64,000 nucleotides of DNA from Mycobacterium florentinum (GCF_010730355.1 NZ_AP022576.1:1674001-1738000); one strand, 5' to 3'; positions 10,115 to 19,195 are shown, counted from the stretch's first letter. The notes: generated by a model from the letters alone, not told the origin. Numbers and translations are program-made.

Positions 10115-11038
10115 CTAGGGAACCAGGGTGAGCACGATCCAGGCCGCGACCGCCGAGGGCAGCACGCCGTCGAGCCGGTCCATCAAGCCGCCGTGACCGG
10201 GCAGCAGGCGCCCCATGTCCTTGATGCCGAGGTCCCGCTTGACCTGGGACTCGACCAGGTCGCCGAGCGTGCCGCTGAGCACCAGGACCAGACCCAGCAG
10301 CGCGCCGATCCACGCGGGTTTGCCCGCCAGCAGAGTCGCGGCCAGGATCGCCGCGGTGATGCCGCACACCAACGAGCCGACGAACCCCTCCCAGGACTTC
10401 TTCGGGCTGATCGTGGGGACCATCGGATGCTTGCCGAACAGCGCCCCCACGGCATATCCGCCGGTGTCGGAGGCGACGACGGTGAGCATCAGACAGAACA
10501 CCCGTCCGGCGCCGTCGTGGGGATAGACGAGCAGGACGCCGAAGGAGGCGAACAGCGGGACCCAGGCGGCCAGGAAGACGGTGGCCGACGCGTCCCGCAG
10601 GTAGTTCGACGACGAGCCGGCGGTGGAATCACTGCGGCTGGGATCCGGCATGAACAACCGCCAGACATTGCAGGCCACGACGGTGGCGCCGAAGCCGGCC
10701 AGCGCGCCCGCGGCATGGAACGGCCAGGTCAGCCAAACGGTGACCTGGCCACCGACCAGCAACGGGATCACGGCAATGACGTAGCCGGCCTCGCGCAGCC
10801 GTCGCACCACCTCGTGGCTGGCGACCAGAATCGCGATGGCCACGATGAGCACCCAGAAGCGCGGAGCGAATACCAGCGTGGCGACGAGGGTGCCGCCGAT
10901 CGCCGCGCCCACCGCGATCGCGGCGGGCAGGTCGCGTCCGGCCCGTGATGCCTTCTTGGCCGGTTGCGCCACGGTACTCTTGCCCCCCCGCGCGGACTCG
11001 CCGGGCGGGGTGCCTGGGCCGGCATCGAAGGTTGACAC
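10115..11038 (-). CDS. cdsA: Phosphatidate cytidylyltransferase
   Basis: CdsA makes CDP-diacylglycerol from phosphatidic acid and CTP, the branch point for phosphatidylinositol, phosphatidylglycerol/cardiolipin and phosphatidylethanolamine. The protein has 307 residues (Rv2881c: 306). A soluble basic N-terminal tail of about 35 residues precedes at least seven membrane helices. The family signature is complete near the C terminus: [15 protein letters not shown] and then [18 protein letters not shown], with the metal-binding aspartates. It follows frr by 20 bases and precedes rlmN by 29, in the conserved pyrH-frr-cdsA-rlmN run. Confidence 0.97.
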   Translation of the reverse strand: MSTFDAGPGTPPGESARGGKSTVAQPAKKASRAGRDLPAAIAVGAAIGGTLVATLVFAPRFWVLIVAIAILVASHEVVRRLREAGYVIAVIPLLVGGQVTVWLTWPFHAAGALAGFGATVVACNVWRLFMPDPSRSDSTAGSSSNYLRDASATVFLAAWVPLFASFGVLLVYPHDGAGRVFCLMLTVVASDTGGYAVGALFGKHPMVPTISPKKSWEGFVGSLVCGITAAILAATLLAGKPAWIGALLGLVLVLSGTLGDLVESQVKRDLGIKDMGRLLPGHGGLMDRLDGVLPSAVAAWIVLTLVP

Positions 11039-11058
11039 TGACTCGGTTGCTGAGCGGC

Positions 11059-11616
11059 CTAGACCTCCAGCAGCTCGCCTTCTTTGTGCTTGACCAGCTC
11101 GTCGATCTGGTTGACGTACTGCTGGGTGGTTTTGTCCAGGTCCTTTTCGGCGCGGCCGACCTCATCCTCGCCGGCCTCCCCGTCCTTGCGAATCCGGTGC
11201 AGTTCTTCCATCGACTTGCGACGGATGTTGCGCACCGAGACCTTGGCGTCCTCGCCCTTGCCCTTGGCCTGCTTGACCAGCTCGCGGCGGCGCTCCTCGG
11301 TCAGCTGCGGTACCGCCACCCGGATCAGGGTGCCGTCGTTGCTGGGGTTCACCCCGAGGTCGGAGTTGCGGATCGCCGTCTCGATGGCGTGCAACTGGTT
11401 GGCCTCGTACGGCTTGATCACCACCAGCCGGGCCTCCGGGACGTTGATGCTGGCCAGCTGGGTGATCGGGGTGGTGGTGCCGTAGTAGTCGATGACGATC
11501 CGGGAGAACATGCCCGGATTGGCGCGGCCGGTTCGGATGGTCGACAAGTCGTCACGGGCCACAGACACGGCCTTTTCCATTTTCTCTTCGGCGTCGAAGA
11601 GAGCCTCATCAATCAT
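11059..11616 (-). CDS. frr: Ribosome recycling factor
   Basis: RRF works with EF-G to split the post-termination ribosome. The length of 185 residues equals that of H37Rv Rv2882c. Typical family segments are present: the N-terminal helix [17 protein letters not shown], the [12 protein letters not shown] motif, [12 protein letters not shown], and the C-terminal helix region with [12 protein letters not shown] and [13 protein letters not shown]. The gene lies 12 bases past the pyrH stop, the classical pyrH-frr order. Nothing is unusual. Confidence 0.98.
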   Translation of the reverse strand: MIDEALFDAEEKMEKAVSVARDDLSTIRTGRANPGMFSRIVIDYYGTTTPITQLASINVPEARLVVIKPYEANQLHAIETAIRNSDLGVNPSNDGTLIRVAVPQLTEERRRELVKQAKGKGEDAKVSVRNIRRKSMEELHRIRKDGEAGEDEVGRAEKDLDKTTQQYVNQIDELVKHKEGELLEV

Positions 11617-11628
11617 CGCGTCTTCCCC

Positions 11629-12414
11629 TCAAGTGGTAACCAGCGTTCCGATCTTCTCACCAGCGACCGCCCGAGCGATATTGCCGTTAGTCAGCAGGTT
11701 GAACACGAGGATCGGCATGCCATTGTCCATACACAGACTGAACGCGGTGGCATCGGCCACCCGCAGGCCCCGGTCGATGACTTCCCGATGACTGATGGCG
11801 GTGAGCAACTCGGCCTGCGGATTCACCCGCGGGTCCTCGGTGAACACACCGTCGACGGCCTTGGCCATCAGGACGACATCGGCGCCGATCTCCAGGGCGC
11901 GCTGCGCGGCCGTGGTGTCGGTGGAAAAGTACGGCAACCCCATGCCGGCGCCGAAGATGACCACGCGGCCCTTCTCCAGGTGGCGGACGGCCCGCAACGG
12001 GATGTAGGGCTCGGCCACCTGGCCCATCGTGATCGCGGTCTGGACTCGGGTGTCGATGCCTTCCTTCTGCAGAAAGTCCTGCAGCGCAAGGCTGTTCATC
12101 ACGGTGCCGAGCATGCCCATATAGTCCGACCGGGTGCGCTCCATACCGCGCTGCTGAAGTTGTGCGCCACGGAAGAAGTTGCCGCCGCCGATCACGACGG
12201 CCACCTGCACCCCGTCGCGGACCACTTCGGCGATCTGGCGGGCCACCTGCGCCACGACATCGGGATCCAGCCCGACCTGGCCGCCGCCGAACATCTCGCC
12301 GCCGAGCTTGAGCAGCACCCGCGAATACTTGGCGCGCGGCTGGCCGGAGGATTGTCCGTCGTCGGTTGAAGAGGTCGGCACGCCGTTGGTGCTGGTGGGC
12401 TCGGGCTGCGTCAT
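11629..12414 (-). CDS. pyrH: Uridylate kinase
   Basis: PyrH phosphorylates UMP to UDP; the bacterial enzyme is a hexamer of the amino-acid-kinase fold, activated by GTP and inhibited by UTP. With the ATG at 12414 the protein has 261 residues, equal to H37Rv Rv2883c. Motifs include [20 protein letters not shown], the UMP-binding [17 protein letters not shown] and the ATP-site [16 protein letters not shown]. The frame is open to 12456, but this would add 14 residues without similarity. A 373-base gap to the divergent CsbD-like gene lies upstream and must hold its promoter. Confidence 0.97.
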   Translation of the reverse strand: MTQPEPTSTNGVPTSSTDDGQSSGQPRAKYSRVLLKLGGEMFGGGQVGLDPDVVAQVARQIAEVVRDGVQVAVVIGGGNFFRGAQLQQRGMERTRSDYMGMLGTVMNSLALQDFLQKEGIDTRVQTAITMGQVAEPYIPLRAVRHLEKGRVVIFGAGMGLPYFSTDTTAAQRALEIGADVVLMAKAVDGVFTEDPRVNPQAELLTAISHREVIDRGLRVADATAFSLCMDNGMPILVFNLLTNGNIARAVAGEKIGTLVTT

Positions 12415-12732
12415 CAGACTCCTCGCATGACAGTGCCATCCCAGGCTCGGTAGCACAGCGACCCCACCCGGAACGGCAGTTCATATCCTGCCCCATCGCA
12501 GCACAATCTGGCGCCAGCGGGGTGATTTATTTGCGCGGTTGGCGAGCCGGATCGCTACCGGGGGCCGTCGGCGCAGGTCACAGTCGAATGCGCCACCGTC
12601 GCGACTTTGCTTCCGGTATCAAATGTTTGAGCTCCCAACCGGCTGGGAATCCGCACCAACGCGGCGGGGAAATTGTGGTCTTGAGAAGCAGGGCCGGAAC
12701 ACGCCGTATCACGGAATCGATCGTTAGCCGAT

Positions 12733-12766
12733 CGTACGAGCGCATCAGTCGCTCGCCTCTCGTACG
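12733..12766 (+). promoter_or_regulatory. Inverted repeats in the leader of the CsbD-like gene
   Basis: CGTACGAG at 12733-12740 is perfectly complementary to CTCGTACG at 12759-12766. A second pair, GAGCG (12738-12742) and CGCTC (12750-12754), overlaps the first, so the two stems share GAG and may exclude each other. The structure ends six bases before the GAGGAGG ribosome site at 12773-12779. It could be an operator or an mRNA switch. The remaining 12415-12732 shows no gene that I can support. Confidence 0.4.
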
Positions 12767-12787
12767 CCACTGAGGAGGAGTTAGTTC

Positions 12788-13027
12788 ATGGCGGACAAGG
12801 AAAACTCTGGACCCGCGGAAGCCGTCAAGGGCGTCGTCGAAGACGTCAAGGGCAAGGTCAAGGAAGCCGCCGGCGCGCTTGCCGGTCGCGACGACCTCAC
12901 CCGTGAAGGCCAAGCCCAGCAGGACAAGGCGGAAGCCCAGCGCGACGCGGCCAAGAAAGAAGCCGAGGCCGAAGCCGCCCGCGGCGCCGCGAAGGTAGCC
13001 GAGGAGCGCCAGAAGGCCAACCAATAG
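12788..13027 (+). CDS. mbp1: CsbD-like microaggregate-binding protein 1 homologue
   Basis: This is a 79-residue, highly charged, Ala/Lys/Glu-rich protein without cysteine, aromatic residues or signal peptide. The first part, EAVKGVVEDVKGKVKEAAGALAG, is the CsbD repeat found in general-stress proteins; the second part is a continuous heptad-rich helix (about 35-79). I recall a protein of this kind in M. avium subsp. hominissuis described as microaggregate-binding protein 1, linked to epithelial invasion; the assignment rests on memory of the name and the CsbD character. The ribosome site GAGGAGG at 12773-12779 is excellent and suggests high expression. The gene is a single unit, closed by a strong terminator hairpin 10 bases after the stop. 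Confidence 0.75.
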   Translation: MADKENSGPAEAVKGVVEDVKGKVKEAAGALAGRDDLTREGQAQQDKAEAQRDAAKKEAEAEAARGAAKVAEERQKANQ

Positions 13028-13037
13028 CTTGATTCGA

Positions 13038-13075
13038 AGATGGGTCCGGCCCGTATTGACGGGCCGGACCCATCT
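13038..13075 (+). terminator. Terminator hairpin after the CsbD-like gene
   Basis: A perfect 16-bp stem (13038-13053 with 13060-13075), made of AGATGGGTCCGGCCCG and its complement, encloses the loop TATTGA. There is only a weak T-tract after it (TACATTT), which is usual for mycobacterial terminators. It lies 10 bases past the stop codon of the CsbD-like gene. Confidence 0.85.
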
Positions 13076-13276
13076 ACATTTCCGGGGCCGTCTTGGGGCC
13101 CACTCAGGCAAATCCATCTCCATCAACCGTCGACTTCACCGGGCATTCGCCCGTACCCGAGCAACAAAGAAGGCATAGTTAACTCCCGAATGGGGTACTC
13201 AGCGCTGCGCTGGCGGACATCTCCCTGAGGTGCCGACGCGGTCGGGGGCGGCGACAGACCCTCATGAGGTATGGAG

Positions 13277-14002
13277 ATGTCTTTGGACGTGCTACTTCTT
13301 TCCAATGCCGACGATTTCGCATCGGCGTTGCCGACCCTGGAGACGTTGACGCAAACGATTCGCCGGGTGCCGCTCTCCGACGAACTCGACGGACATCATG
13401 ACAGTGCTGACGTGGCGATCATCGACGCGCGCACCGACCTCGCGGCAGCCCGCAGCGTCTGCCGCGGCCTGACGGCCAACGTGCCGGCCATCGCCGTCGT
13501 GGCCGTGGTCGCCCCGGCGCACTTCGCGTCGGTGGACGTCGACTGGCGCCTCGACGACGTGATGCTGCCGGCCACCGGCGCCGACGAGCTGGAGGCGCGG
13601 TTGCGCCTCGCGATCAAGCGGCGCCGCAGCGCGGTGGACGGCTGCTTGAAGTTCGGTGACCTGGTACTGCACCCCGCAAGTTTCGCCGCGTCGCTGTGCG
13701 GCAAGGACCTCAGCGTGACGGTCACCGAGTTCAGATTATTGAATTTCCTTGTGCAACATGCCGGTCGGGCATTCAGCCGCACTCGTCTGATGCACGAAGT
13801 GTGGGGATACGACTCCAACGGACGCGTCCGCACCGTCGACGTGCACGTGCGACGGTTACGCGCAAAGCTTGGCGCCGAGCACGAATCGATGGTCGACACC
13901 GTGCGCGGTGTGGGCTACATGGCGGTGACGCCGCCGCATCCGCAATGGATCGTCAACGACGTCGCGCCGAGCCCCGACCTCAACGGCCGCGCTCACCACT
14001 GA
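13277..14002 (+). CDS. GlnR-like orphan OmpR-family transcriptional regulator
   Basis: This 241-residue protein corresponds to H37Rv Rv2884. The N-terminal receiver-like domain keeps the GlnR-type segment IIDARTDLAAARSVCR rather than a canonical phosphoacceptor pocket, and the C-terminal winged helix is strong: VTEFRLLNFLVQHAGRAFSR, HEVWGYD, then RTVDVHVRRLRAKL. GlnR-type regulators act without a partner histidine kinase, and none lies nearby. The ATG at 13277 is preferred, because GAGG at 13266-13269 is then 7 bases away; the ATG at 13271 has GAGG only one base upstream. The 201 bases before it hold no other gene. Targets are not indicated by the sequence. Confidence 0.85.
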   Translation: MSLDVLLLSNADDFASALPTLETLTQTIRRVPLSDELDGHHDSADVAIIDARTDLAAARSVCRGLTANVPAIAVVAVVAPAHFASVDVDWRLDDVMLPATGADELEARLRLAIKRRRSAVDGCLKFGDLVLHPASFAASLCGKDLSVTVTEFRLLNFLVQHAGRAFSRTRLMHEVWGYDSNGRVRTVDVHVRRLRAKLGAEHESMVDTVRGVGYMAVTPPHPQWIVNDVAPSPDLNGRAHH

Positions 14003-14052
14003 ATCGCATTGCTGTTCGGCATATCTCGTAAGCAGCTCTGCCATTACGCAGA

Positions 14053-14085
14053 CCTCCCCGCGCCACGGTCTGTGACGCGGGGAGG
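14053..14085. terminator. Bidirectional terminator between convergent genes
   Basis: CCTCCCCGCG at 14053-14062 pairs perfectly with CGCGGGGAGG at 14076-14085; an inner CAC/GTG pair (14064-14066, 14072-14074) shortens the loop. It lies between the stop of the GlnR-like regulator at 14002 and the convergent end of the MPT63-like gene at 14114, so it can serve both strands. Confidence 0.8.
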
Positions 14086-14113
14086 GTGTGCGGCAACTAG
14101 CCTCTGAACGGGC

Positions 14114-14695
14114 TTAGGTGTTCGCGTGCTCGTTGGGAGCCGGGCTCGGCAGCGCGCCAGGTGCCGGGGTGGTGTTCGGCATGTTCGGTGCCTCCGCCGG
14201 CGCCGAGCTGCCCTGCATGTTCGACGTCCAGATCAGGATGTCTTGCGTGCCCTCGTTGTACACAACGCCGTTCGGCGGTGCGCCGGTCACGTCGAAGTAC
14301 AGCGTGCCGGTCGACTCGCTGCCCTGCTGAATCGGCGCGGGGTTGAGGCTGCCCGGGGCACCAACCTTGTCGATCACCCGGTAGTTCTGGCCGTTGGGCC
14401 CGCGGGCGATGAAGTCGTTGACCATCGGGGTGACCAGCCCGCCCTCGGACCGAGCGGTGACATCCGCCTGGTAGAGCGTGCCCTTCGGGGTGTAGCCCGG
14501 GATGGCGGTAGTGCTGGGCTGCAGGTTGCTCACCGTGTAGTTGGTGATCAGCGGCCCCTCAATGAGCTGCTGGCTGGTGCCGAAGCCCTGGATGTTGGGC
14601 GGCGCCGCGGAGGCGGTCGCCGCGGAGAAAAGGCCGACAGCAGCAATACCCGCGGTTCCGATCACCGATTTCATAGCAGTAGAAGTGAACTCCAT
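14114..14695 (-). CDS. MPT63-like (DUF1942) secreted protein, copy 1
   Basis: The protein has 193 residues. A signal peptide is evident at residues 1-31 (hydrophobic VIGTAGIAAVGLFSAATASAA). The mature part matches the immunoglobulin-like MPT63/DUF1942 fold: GPLITNYTVSNLQPS, AIPGYTPKGTLYQADVTA, SESTGTLYFDVTG and the ending DILIWTS. A Pro/Ala-rich tail of about 35 residues (APAEAPNMPNTTPAPG...) follows the domain and is absent in copy 2. AAAGG lies 9 bases before the ATG at 14695. MPT63 itself is a small secreted antigen of unknown function. Together with the next gene it forms a tandem pair separated by a 296-base AT-richer spacer. Confidence 0.88.
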   Translation of the reverse strand: MEFTSTAMKSVIGTAGIAAVGLFSAATASAAPPNIQGFGTSQQLIEGPLITNYTVSNLQPSTTAIPGYTPKGTLYQADVTARSEGGLVTPMVNDFIARGPNGQNYRVIDKVGAPGSLNPAPIQQGSESTGTLYFDVTGAPPNGVVYNEGTQDILIWTSNMQGSSAPAEAPNMPNTTPAPGALPSPAPNEHANT

Positions 14696-14821
14696 AGCTA
14701 AATACCTTTCAGTCGAATCGTTACCATTGATTTCTCACGATGATTTCCCCCTGCACGGGTTATCACCGCACCATTGCCGCATAGCCAGTTACCGACAGCC
14801 CCAAACATCAGGGCCGTTGAA

Positions 14822-14844
14822 CTGCAGAAACACCATTTCTGCAG
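14822..14844. repeat. Perfect inverted repeat between the two MPT63-like genes
   Basis: CTGCAGAAA (14822-14830), spacer CACCA, then TTTCTGCAG (14836-14844). It lies in the 296-base gap upstream of copy 1 and downstream of copy 2. It may be an operator or a weak terminator for copy 2. Just beyond it, GTGTGCGC (from 14852) and GCGCATACAC form a second, imperfect pair. The gap is visibly richer in A and T than its surroundings and holds no supported gene. Confidence 0.55.
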
Positions 14845-14991
14845 CAAAATCGTGTGCGCCCCAGAATGCGCATACACCTCAAAAGGTCAGTTCAGCCCCA
14901 AATACCTCAATGGGCCTCAACAGTACAAACGACAATCTCGCCGCGCTAAACAAAACGGGGAGATTCGTTGCAAATTTGCAGTTCGCGCGGT

Positions 14992-15465
14992 CTAAACGTG
15001 ACGCGTCCAGACGAGGAAATCGTCGTCGCCATCGGTGTACACCACACCGATGGGCCGCTGGCCGGTCACGTCGAAGTACAGTTCGCCGGAAGTCTGCCGG
15101 CCTGGATCGATAGGACTGGGGTCGAGGCCGTTGGGAACGGGTCCGATGTTGACGGGTGGATAGACCGTGCCGTTGAACGCCCTCGCCGCGAAGCGAGAGA
15201 TCTGCGGCTGGACGGTTCCGGCATCCGATTTCGCCGTCACGTCGACCTGGTAGAGCCGCCCGGCGGGGTGGAAGCCGGGAATCGTCGCATCACTCGGGCG
15301 CAGGTTACTCACCGTGTACTCGGTGACCAGCGGGCCATCGACCGCCTGTTCGGTGGCGCCCAGGGCCTGAACGTTGGCGTCAGCCGTTGCGGCGGTGAAG
15401 ATACTCGCCCCGGCTAACCCAGCGGCGCCGAGAGCCGCTTTCAGCGTCGTCGTGGTGAATGTCAT
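14992..15465 (-). CDS. MPT63-like (DUF1942) secreted protein, copy 2
   Basis: The protein has 157 residues from the ATG at 15465, which has AGGGG upstream; the open frame to 15576 adds 37 residues without a signal. A signal peptide covers about 1-29 (LKAALGAAGLAGASIFTAATADA). The domain parallels copy 1 step by step: GPLVTEYTVSNLRPSDATI, IPGFHPAGRLYQVDVTAKS, TSGELYFDVTG, then VYTDGDDDFLVWT at the very end. It lacks the Pro-rich tail of copy 1. The two copies look like an old duplication, since the alignment is clear but identity is only moderate. In H37Rv the corresponding interval carries IS1539. Confidence 0.88.
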   Translation of the reverse strand: MTFTTTTLKAALGAAGLAGASIFTAATADANVQALGATEQAVDGPLVTEYTVSNLRPSDATIPGFHPAGRLYQVDVTAKSDAGTVQPQISRFAARAFNGTVYPPVNIGPVPNGLDPSPIDPGRQTSGELYFDVTGQRPIGVVYTDGDDDFLVWTRHV

Positions 15466-15644
15466 TGTGAACCCCTGTCTCTGGTATCCCTCCAGTAGGC
15501 GGTGATACCCGACGGCGTCCGCGGGCCAAACGACGCGGCGCCGTGAGAGCACCGAATTGAGGCGCCGTTCAAGCACCGGTTACTTCGCATTCACCACCGC
15601 GTAACCACATCTCGTGGGCGGTGCCTACGTCGCGCCGCCGCGCG

Positions 15645-15666
15645 GATATGTCAATATCGCTGATAT
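15645..15666. promoter_or_regulatory. Candidate MarR operator overlapping the marR start
   Basis: The order is GATAT (15645-15649), four bases, ATATC (15654-15658), three bases, GATAT (15662-15666). These are three half-sites in alternating orientation, giving two overlapping inverted repeats, and the last half-site overlaps the ATG at 15665. Such placement would fit autorepression by the MarR protein encoded next. No ribosome site is visible, so the transcript may be leaderless. Confidence 0.4.
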
Positions 15667-16084
15667 GGCTGCGACCGAAGATGCTCCGCTTGGATACCTG
15701 CTCTACCGAGTGGCAGCCGTGCTGCGACCCGAAGTTGCGGCCGTGTTGAGTCCGCTCGGCCTGACACTTCCCGAATTCGTTTGTCTGAGAATACTTTCCA
15801 TGACGCCGGGGATGTCCAGCGCCGAGCTGTCGCGCAGCACCAATGTCACGCCGCAGGCGATGAACACGGTGTTGCGCGGGCTGGAAGAGGTTGGGGCGGT
15901 GGAACGGCCGACGTCGGTGTCCTCCGGGCGCGCGCTGCCGGCCACCCTGACCAGTCAGGGGCGCACGCTGCTGAAACGCGCGGAGGCCGCGGTCCGCAAC
16001 GCCGATGACCGCATCCTGGGCAAGCTGACCGCGACGCAGCAGCGCGAATTCAAGCGGATGCTGGAAAAACTCGGCTCCGACTGA
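15665..16084 (+). CDS. MarR-family transcriptional regulator
   Basis: The length of 139 residues from the ATG at 15665 equals H37Rv Rv2887. The winged-helix MarR pattern is clear: helix LTLPEFVCLRILSMTPGMSSAELSR, recognition helix NVTPQAMNTVLRGLEEVGAVER, a wing with SSGRALPATLTSQG, and a C-terminal dimerisation helix LTATQQREFKRMLEKL. The longer frame from 15614 reads through the probable operator and is less likely. The gene ends seven bases from the convergent amidase. H37Rv Rv2887 has been linked to drug and small-molecule responses, but the ligand here cannot be read from sequence. Confidence 0.88.
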   Translation: MAATEDAPLGYLLYRVAAVLRPEVAAVLSPLGLTLPEFVCLRILSMTPGMSSAELSRSTNVTPQAMNTVLRGLEEVGAVERPTSVSSGRALPATLTSQGRTLLKRAEAAVRNADDRILGKLTATQQREFKRMLEKLGSD

Positions 16085-16090
16085 CTCGGG

Positions 16091-17500
16091 TTATCCGGCC
16101 GCCTGGATGCGTGCCCACGGCCGCGCCTCTTCGAGTTCGTAGGCCAGTTCCAGCAGCAACGCGTCCTGCCCCAGGTCCGCGGCGAGCATCATGCCGACCG
16201 GCATACCCTCCGCCGACTGGGCCATCGGCAACGAAATCGCCGGGTCTCCGGTGACATTCTGCAGCGGTGTGAACGCCACCCAGTCGATCAGCCGATCCAT
16301 GACCTGCTGGTACTCGGTGGGCGCCAGGTGACCGACTCGCGGGGTCAGGTCGGCGAGCGTGGGGGTCAGCAGCGCGTCATAGGTCTGGTAGAAATCCGCG
16401 CTGCGCCGCCGCATTCTGCGCAGTCGCATGATCGCCCCCGGCAGCCGGTGCAGGTTGCGGCCGGTGTGCCGCTCCAGGCCGAGCGTCAAGGCGTCCAGCC
16501 GGGTGCGGTCGAACGTGTCGCCGAACACGCGCCGCCCGGTGCGCACCTGCATCAGCGCGAGAAATCCCCAGTACAAGACGAAGTCGTCCACGAAGCTGTC
16601 CGGCACCGGGTGGTTGTCGATGTGTTCGACGCGGTGTCCCAGCTCTTCGAGCACCCCGGCGGTCTTGAGGGTCAGCTCCCGCAACTCCGGGCCGCACTCG
16701 CGCCGGACCGAACGAGTGGCCACCGCGATCCGCAACCGCTGCCGGCCCGGCCCGGTGACGTCCCCGATCGGCGCCAGCTTGGAGTTACGCCAGATGCGTT
16801 CGGCTTCCCGATAGAACGCCGCGGTGTCGCGCACGGACCGGGTGAGCACGCCGTTGGCGACGATGCCCACCGGCATCCGGCGCAGCTCCGCGTCGAGCGG
16901 CAACCTGCCGCGCGACGGCTTGAGACCGACAATCCCGTTGCAGGCGGCCGGAATTCGGATCGAGCCGCCGCCGTCGTTGGCGTGTGCGATCGGCACCACT
17001 CCGGCCGCGACGAACGCGCCCGATCCCGACGATGAGGCCCCGGCCGTGTAGTCGGTGTCCCATGGGTTGCGCACCGGCCCCAGGCGGGGATGCTCGGCGG
17101 CCGCGCTGAACCCGAACTCCGACATCTGGGTTTTCCCCAGCGGCGTCGGCCCGGTGGCCAGATACACCTGAGTGAATTCGCCGTCGGCAACGGCATTGCG
17201 CGGCGCCCACGCATCGGCGCCCCGCATCGTCGGCTGGCCCGCCACATCGACGTTGTCCTTGAGGAACGTCGGCACCCCGCTGAAGAAGCCAGTTGCGGGT
17301 GTGGCCGACGCGGTCGCCCGCGCCCGCTCAAATGCCTTGTACGCCAAGCCGTTCAGGGCAGGGTTGACGGCCTCGGTGCGAGCGATCGCCGCCTCGACTA
17401 CCTCGGTTCTGTCGGCCCAGCCGGCCCGGATGGCATCGCTGAGGCCAATGGCGTCGAGATCACCGAGGGCGTCGTCACCGAAAGCGTGCACGCGTCGCAT
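16091..17500 (-). CDS. amiC: Amidase-signature amidase
   Basis: The protein has 469 residues (H37Rv Rv2888c: about 473). It has the amidase-signature Ser-cisSer-Lys triad: Lys81 in TFLKDNVD, the cis-Ser near 156 in TAGASSSGSG, and the nucleophile Ser180 in DGGGSIRIPA, spaced as in the family. It should hydrolyse a carboxamide to acid and ammonia; the natural substrate is unknown. There is no signal peptide, so it acts in the cytoplasm. No good ribosome site is seen before the ATG at 17500. The gene sits 32 bases downstream of tsf on the same strand and may be read through from the rpsB-tsf operon. Confidence 0.92.
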   Translation of the reverse strand: MRRVHAFGDDALGDLDAIGLSDAIRAGWADRTEVVEAAIARTEAVNPALNGLAYKAFERARATASATPATGFFSGVPTFLKDNVDVAGQPTMRGADAWAPRNAVADGEFTQVYLATGPTPLGKTQMSEFGFSAAAEHPRLGPVRNPWDTDYTAGASSSGSGAFVAAGVVPIAHANDGGGSIRIPAACNGIVGLKPSRGRLPLDAELRRMPVGIVANGVLTRSVRDTAAFYREAERIWRNSKLAPIGDVTGPGRQRLRIAVATRSVRRECGPELRELTLKTAGVLEELGHRVEHIDNHPVPDSFVDDFVLYWGFLALMQVRTGRRVFGDTFDRTRLDALTLGLERHTGRNLHRLPGAIMRLRRMRRRSADFYQTYDALLTPTLADLTPRVGHLAPTEYQQVMDRLIDWVAFTPLQNVTGDPAISLPMAQSAEGMPVGMMLAADLGQDALLLELAYELEEARPWARIQAAG

Positions 17501-17532
17501 GGCACTGACGCTAGCCGCTGACGCTGGGCGCT

Positions 17533-18348
17533 TTAGGCCTGACCCACCTCGAAGCGGACGAACCGGGTCACCGTGACACCGGCCTCGTCGAGCAGGGCCT
17601 TGACGGTCTTCTTGTTGTCGGACACCGACGGCTGCTCGAGCAGCACGGCGTCCTTGAAGAAACCGTTCAGCCGCCCCTCGACGATCTTGGGCAGCGCCTG
17701 TTCCGGCTTGCCCTCGGCCTTCGCGGTCTCCTCGGCGATGCGCCGCTCGCTGGCCACGACGTCCGCGGGCACGTCCTCGCGGGTGAGGTAGCGCGCCTTG
17801 AGCGCGGCGATCTGCAGCGCCACGGCGTGCGCGGCCTCGGCCCCGTCGCCGGTGTACTCGACGAGCACACCCACGCCCGGCGGCAGGTCCGCTGCGCGCT
17901 TGTGCAGGTAGGTCTCGACGGTGCCGTCGAAGAAGGCGGCCCGGCGCAGTTCCAGCTTCTCGCCGATCTTGGCGGACAGGTCGGCGACGGCCTGCTCGAC
18001 CGTCTTGTCGCCCACCGAAGCGGCCTTGAGCGCGTCGACGTCGGCAGCCTTGGATTGCGCTGCGGCGGCGACGATCTCGTCGGCCAGCTTCTGGAACTCC
18101 GCGTTCTTGGCGACGAAGTCCGTCTCGCTGTTCAGCTCGATCAGCGCGCCGTCCTTGGCCGCGACCAGACCCTCGGCCGTGGCGCGCTCGGCACGCTTGC
18201 CGACATCCTTGGCGCCCTTGATCCGGAGTGCCTCGACGGCCTTGTCGAAGTCGCCGTCGCTTTCGGCCAGCGCGTTCTTGCAGTCGAGCATGCCGGCACC
18301 GGTGAGCTCACGAAGACGCTTGACGTCGGCAGCGGTGAAGTTCGCCAT
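17533..18348 (-). CDS. tsf: Elongation factor Ts
   Basis: EF-Ts recycles EF-Tu-GDP to EF-Tu-GTP. The 271 residues from the ATG at 18348 equal H37Rv Rv2889c. The UBA-like N-terminal domain reads [20 protein letters not shown], followed by the signature TDFVAKN region contacting EF-Tu. The open frame to 18534 lies inside rpsB and is an artefact. There is one base between the rpsB stop and the tsf start, so the two are tightly coupled, as in most bacteria. Confidence 0.98.
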   Translation of the reverse strand: MANFTAADVKRLRELTGAGMLDCKNALAESDGDFDKAVEALRIKGAKDVGKRAERATAEGLVAAKDGALIELNSETDFVAKNAEFQKLADEIVAAAAQSKAADVDALKAASVGDKTVEQAVADLSAKIGEKLELRRAAFFDGTVETYLHKRAADLPPGVGVLVEYTGDGAEAAHAVALQIAALKARYLTREDVPADVVASERRIAEETAKAEGKPEQALPKIVEGRLNGFFKDAVLLEQPSVSDNKKTVKALLDEAGVTVTRFVRFEVGQA

Positions 18349-18349
18349 A

Positions 18350-19195
18350 TCAGCCTTCCGTGGGGGTTGTTTCGGTTGCAGCTCCAGCGGCGTCGGTGGT
18401 GGCTGTGGTGGTCGCGGTCGTGGTCGCCGAAGCCAGCAGCTCCTGCTCCCACTCGGCGAGCGGCTCGGCGGCCTCCGCGTCGGGCTTGCCGTCGCTGCGG
18501 CCCGCGCCGGCGCGGGCCTGCAGGCCCTCGGCAACCGCGGAGGCGATCACCTTGGTCAACAGCGCGGCCGAGCGGATCGCGTCGTCGTTGCCCGGAATCG
18601 GGTAGTCGACCTCGTCGGGGTCGCAGTTGGTGTCCAGGATCGCGATGACCGGGATGCCCAGCTTGCGGGCCTCGCCGACGGCGATGTGTTCTTTGTTGGT
18701 GTCGACGACCCAGATCGCCGACGGCACCTTCGCCATGTCGCGGATACCGCCGAGGCTGCGGTCCAGCTTGTTCTTCTCGCGGGTCAGCATCAAGATTTCC
18801 TTCTTGGTGCGGCCCTCGAAGCCACCGGTCTGCTCCATCGCCTCGAGCTCCTTGAGGCGCTGCAGCCGCTTGTGCACGGTGGAGAAGTTGGTGAGCATCC
18901 CGCCCAGCCAGCGCTGGTTCACGTACGGCATGCCGACGCGGGTGGCCTCGGCGGCGACGGACTCCTGCGCCTGCTTTTTGGTGCCGACGAACAGCACGCT
19001 GCCGCCGTGGGCGACGGTTTCCTTGACGAACTCGTACGCCTGATCGATGAAGGTCAGCGTCTGCTGCAGGTCGATGATGTAGATGCCGTTGCGGTCGGTG
19101 AAGATGAACCGCTTCATCTTGGGATTCCAGCGACGGGTCTGGTGCCCGAAGTGGGTGCCGCTGTCAAGCAGCTGTTTCATGGTCACGACGGCCAT
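18350..19195 (-). CDS. rpsB: 30S ribosomal protein S2
   Basis: The protein has 281 residues (H37Rv Rv2890c: 287). Hallmarks include the start [22 protein letters not shown], then [20 protein letters not shown] and [16 protein letters not shown] long Ala/Glu/Thr-rich C-terminal tail after about residue 225 is typical of mycobacteria. In its 294-base upstream region the 11-mer GCCGGACCCTG occurs twice (19242-19252 and 19267-19277); in E. coli the rpsB leader is the site of S2 autoregulation, but there is no proof of that here. Confidence 0.97.
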   Translation of the reverse strand: MAVVTMKQLLDSGTHFGHQTRRWNPKMKRFIFTDRNGIYIIDLQQTLTFIDQAYEFVKETVAHGGSVLFVGTKKQAQESVAAEATRVGMPYVNQRWLGGMLTNFSTVHKRLQRLKELEAMEQTGGFEGRTKKEILMLTREKNKLDRSLGGIRDMAKVPSAIWVVDTNKEHIAVGEARKLGIPVIAILDTNCDPDEVDYPIPGNDDAIRSAALLTKVIASAVAEGLQARAGAGRSDGKPDAEAAEPLAEWEQELLASATTTATTTATTDAAGAATETTPTEG

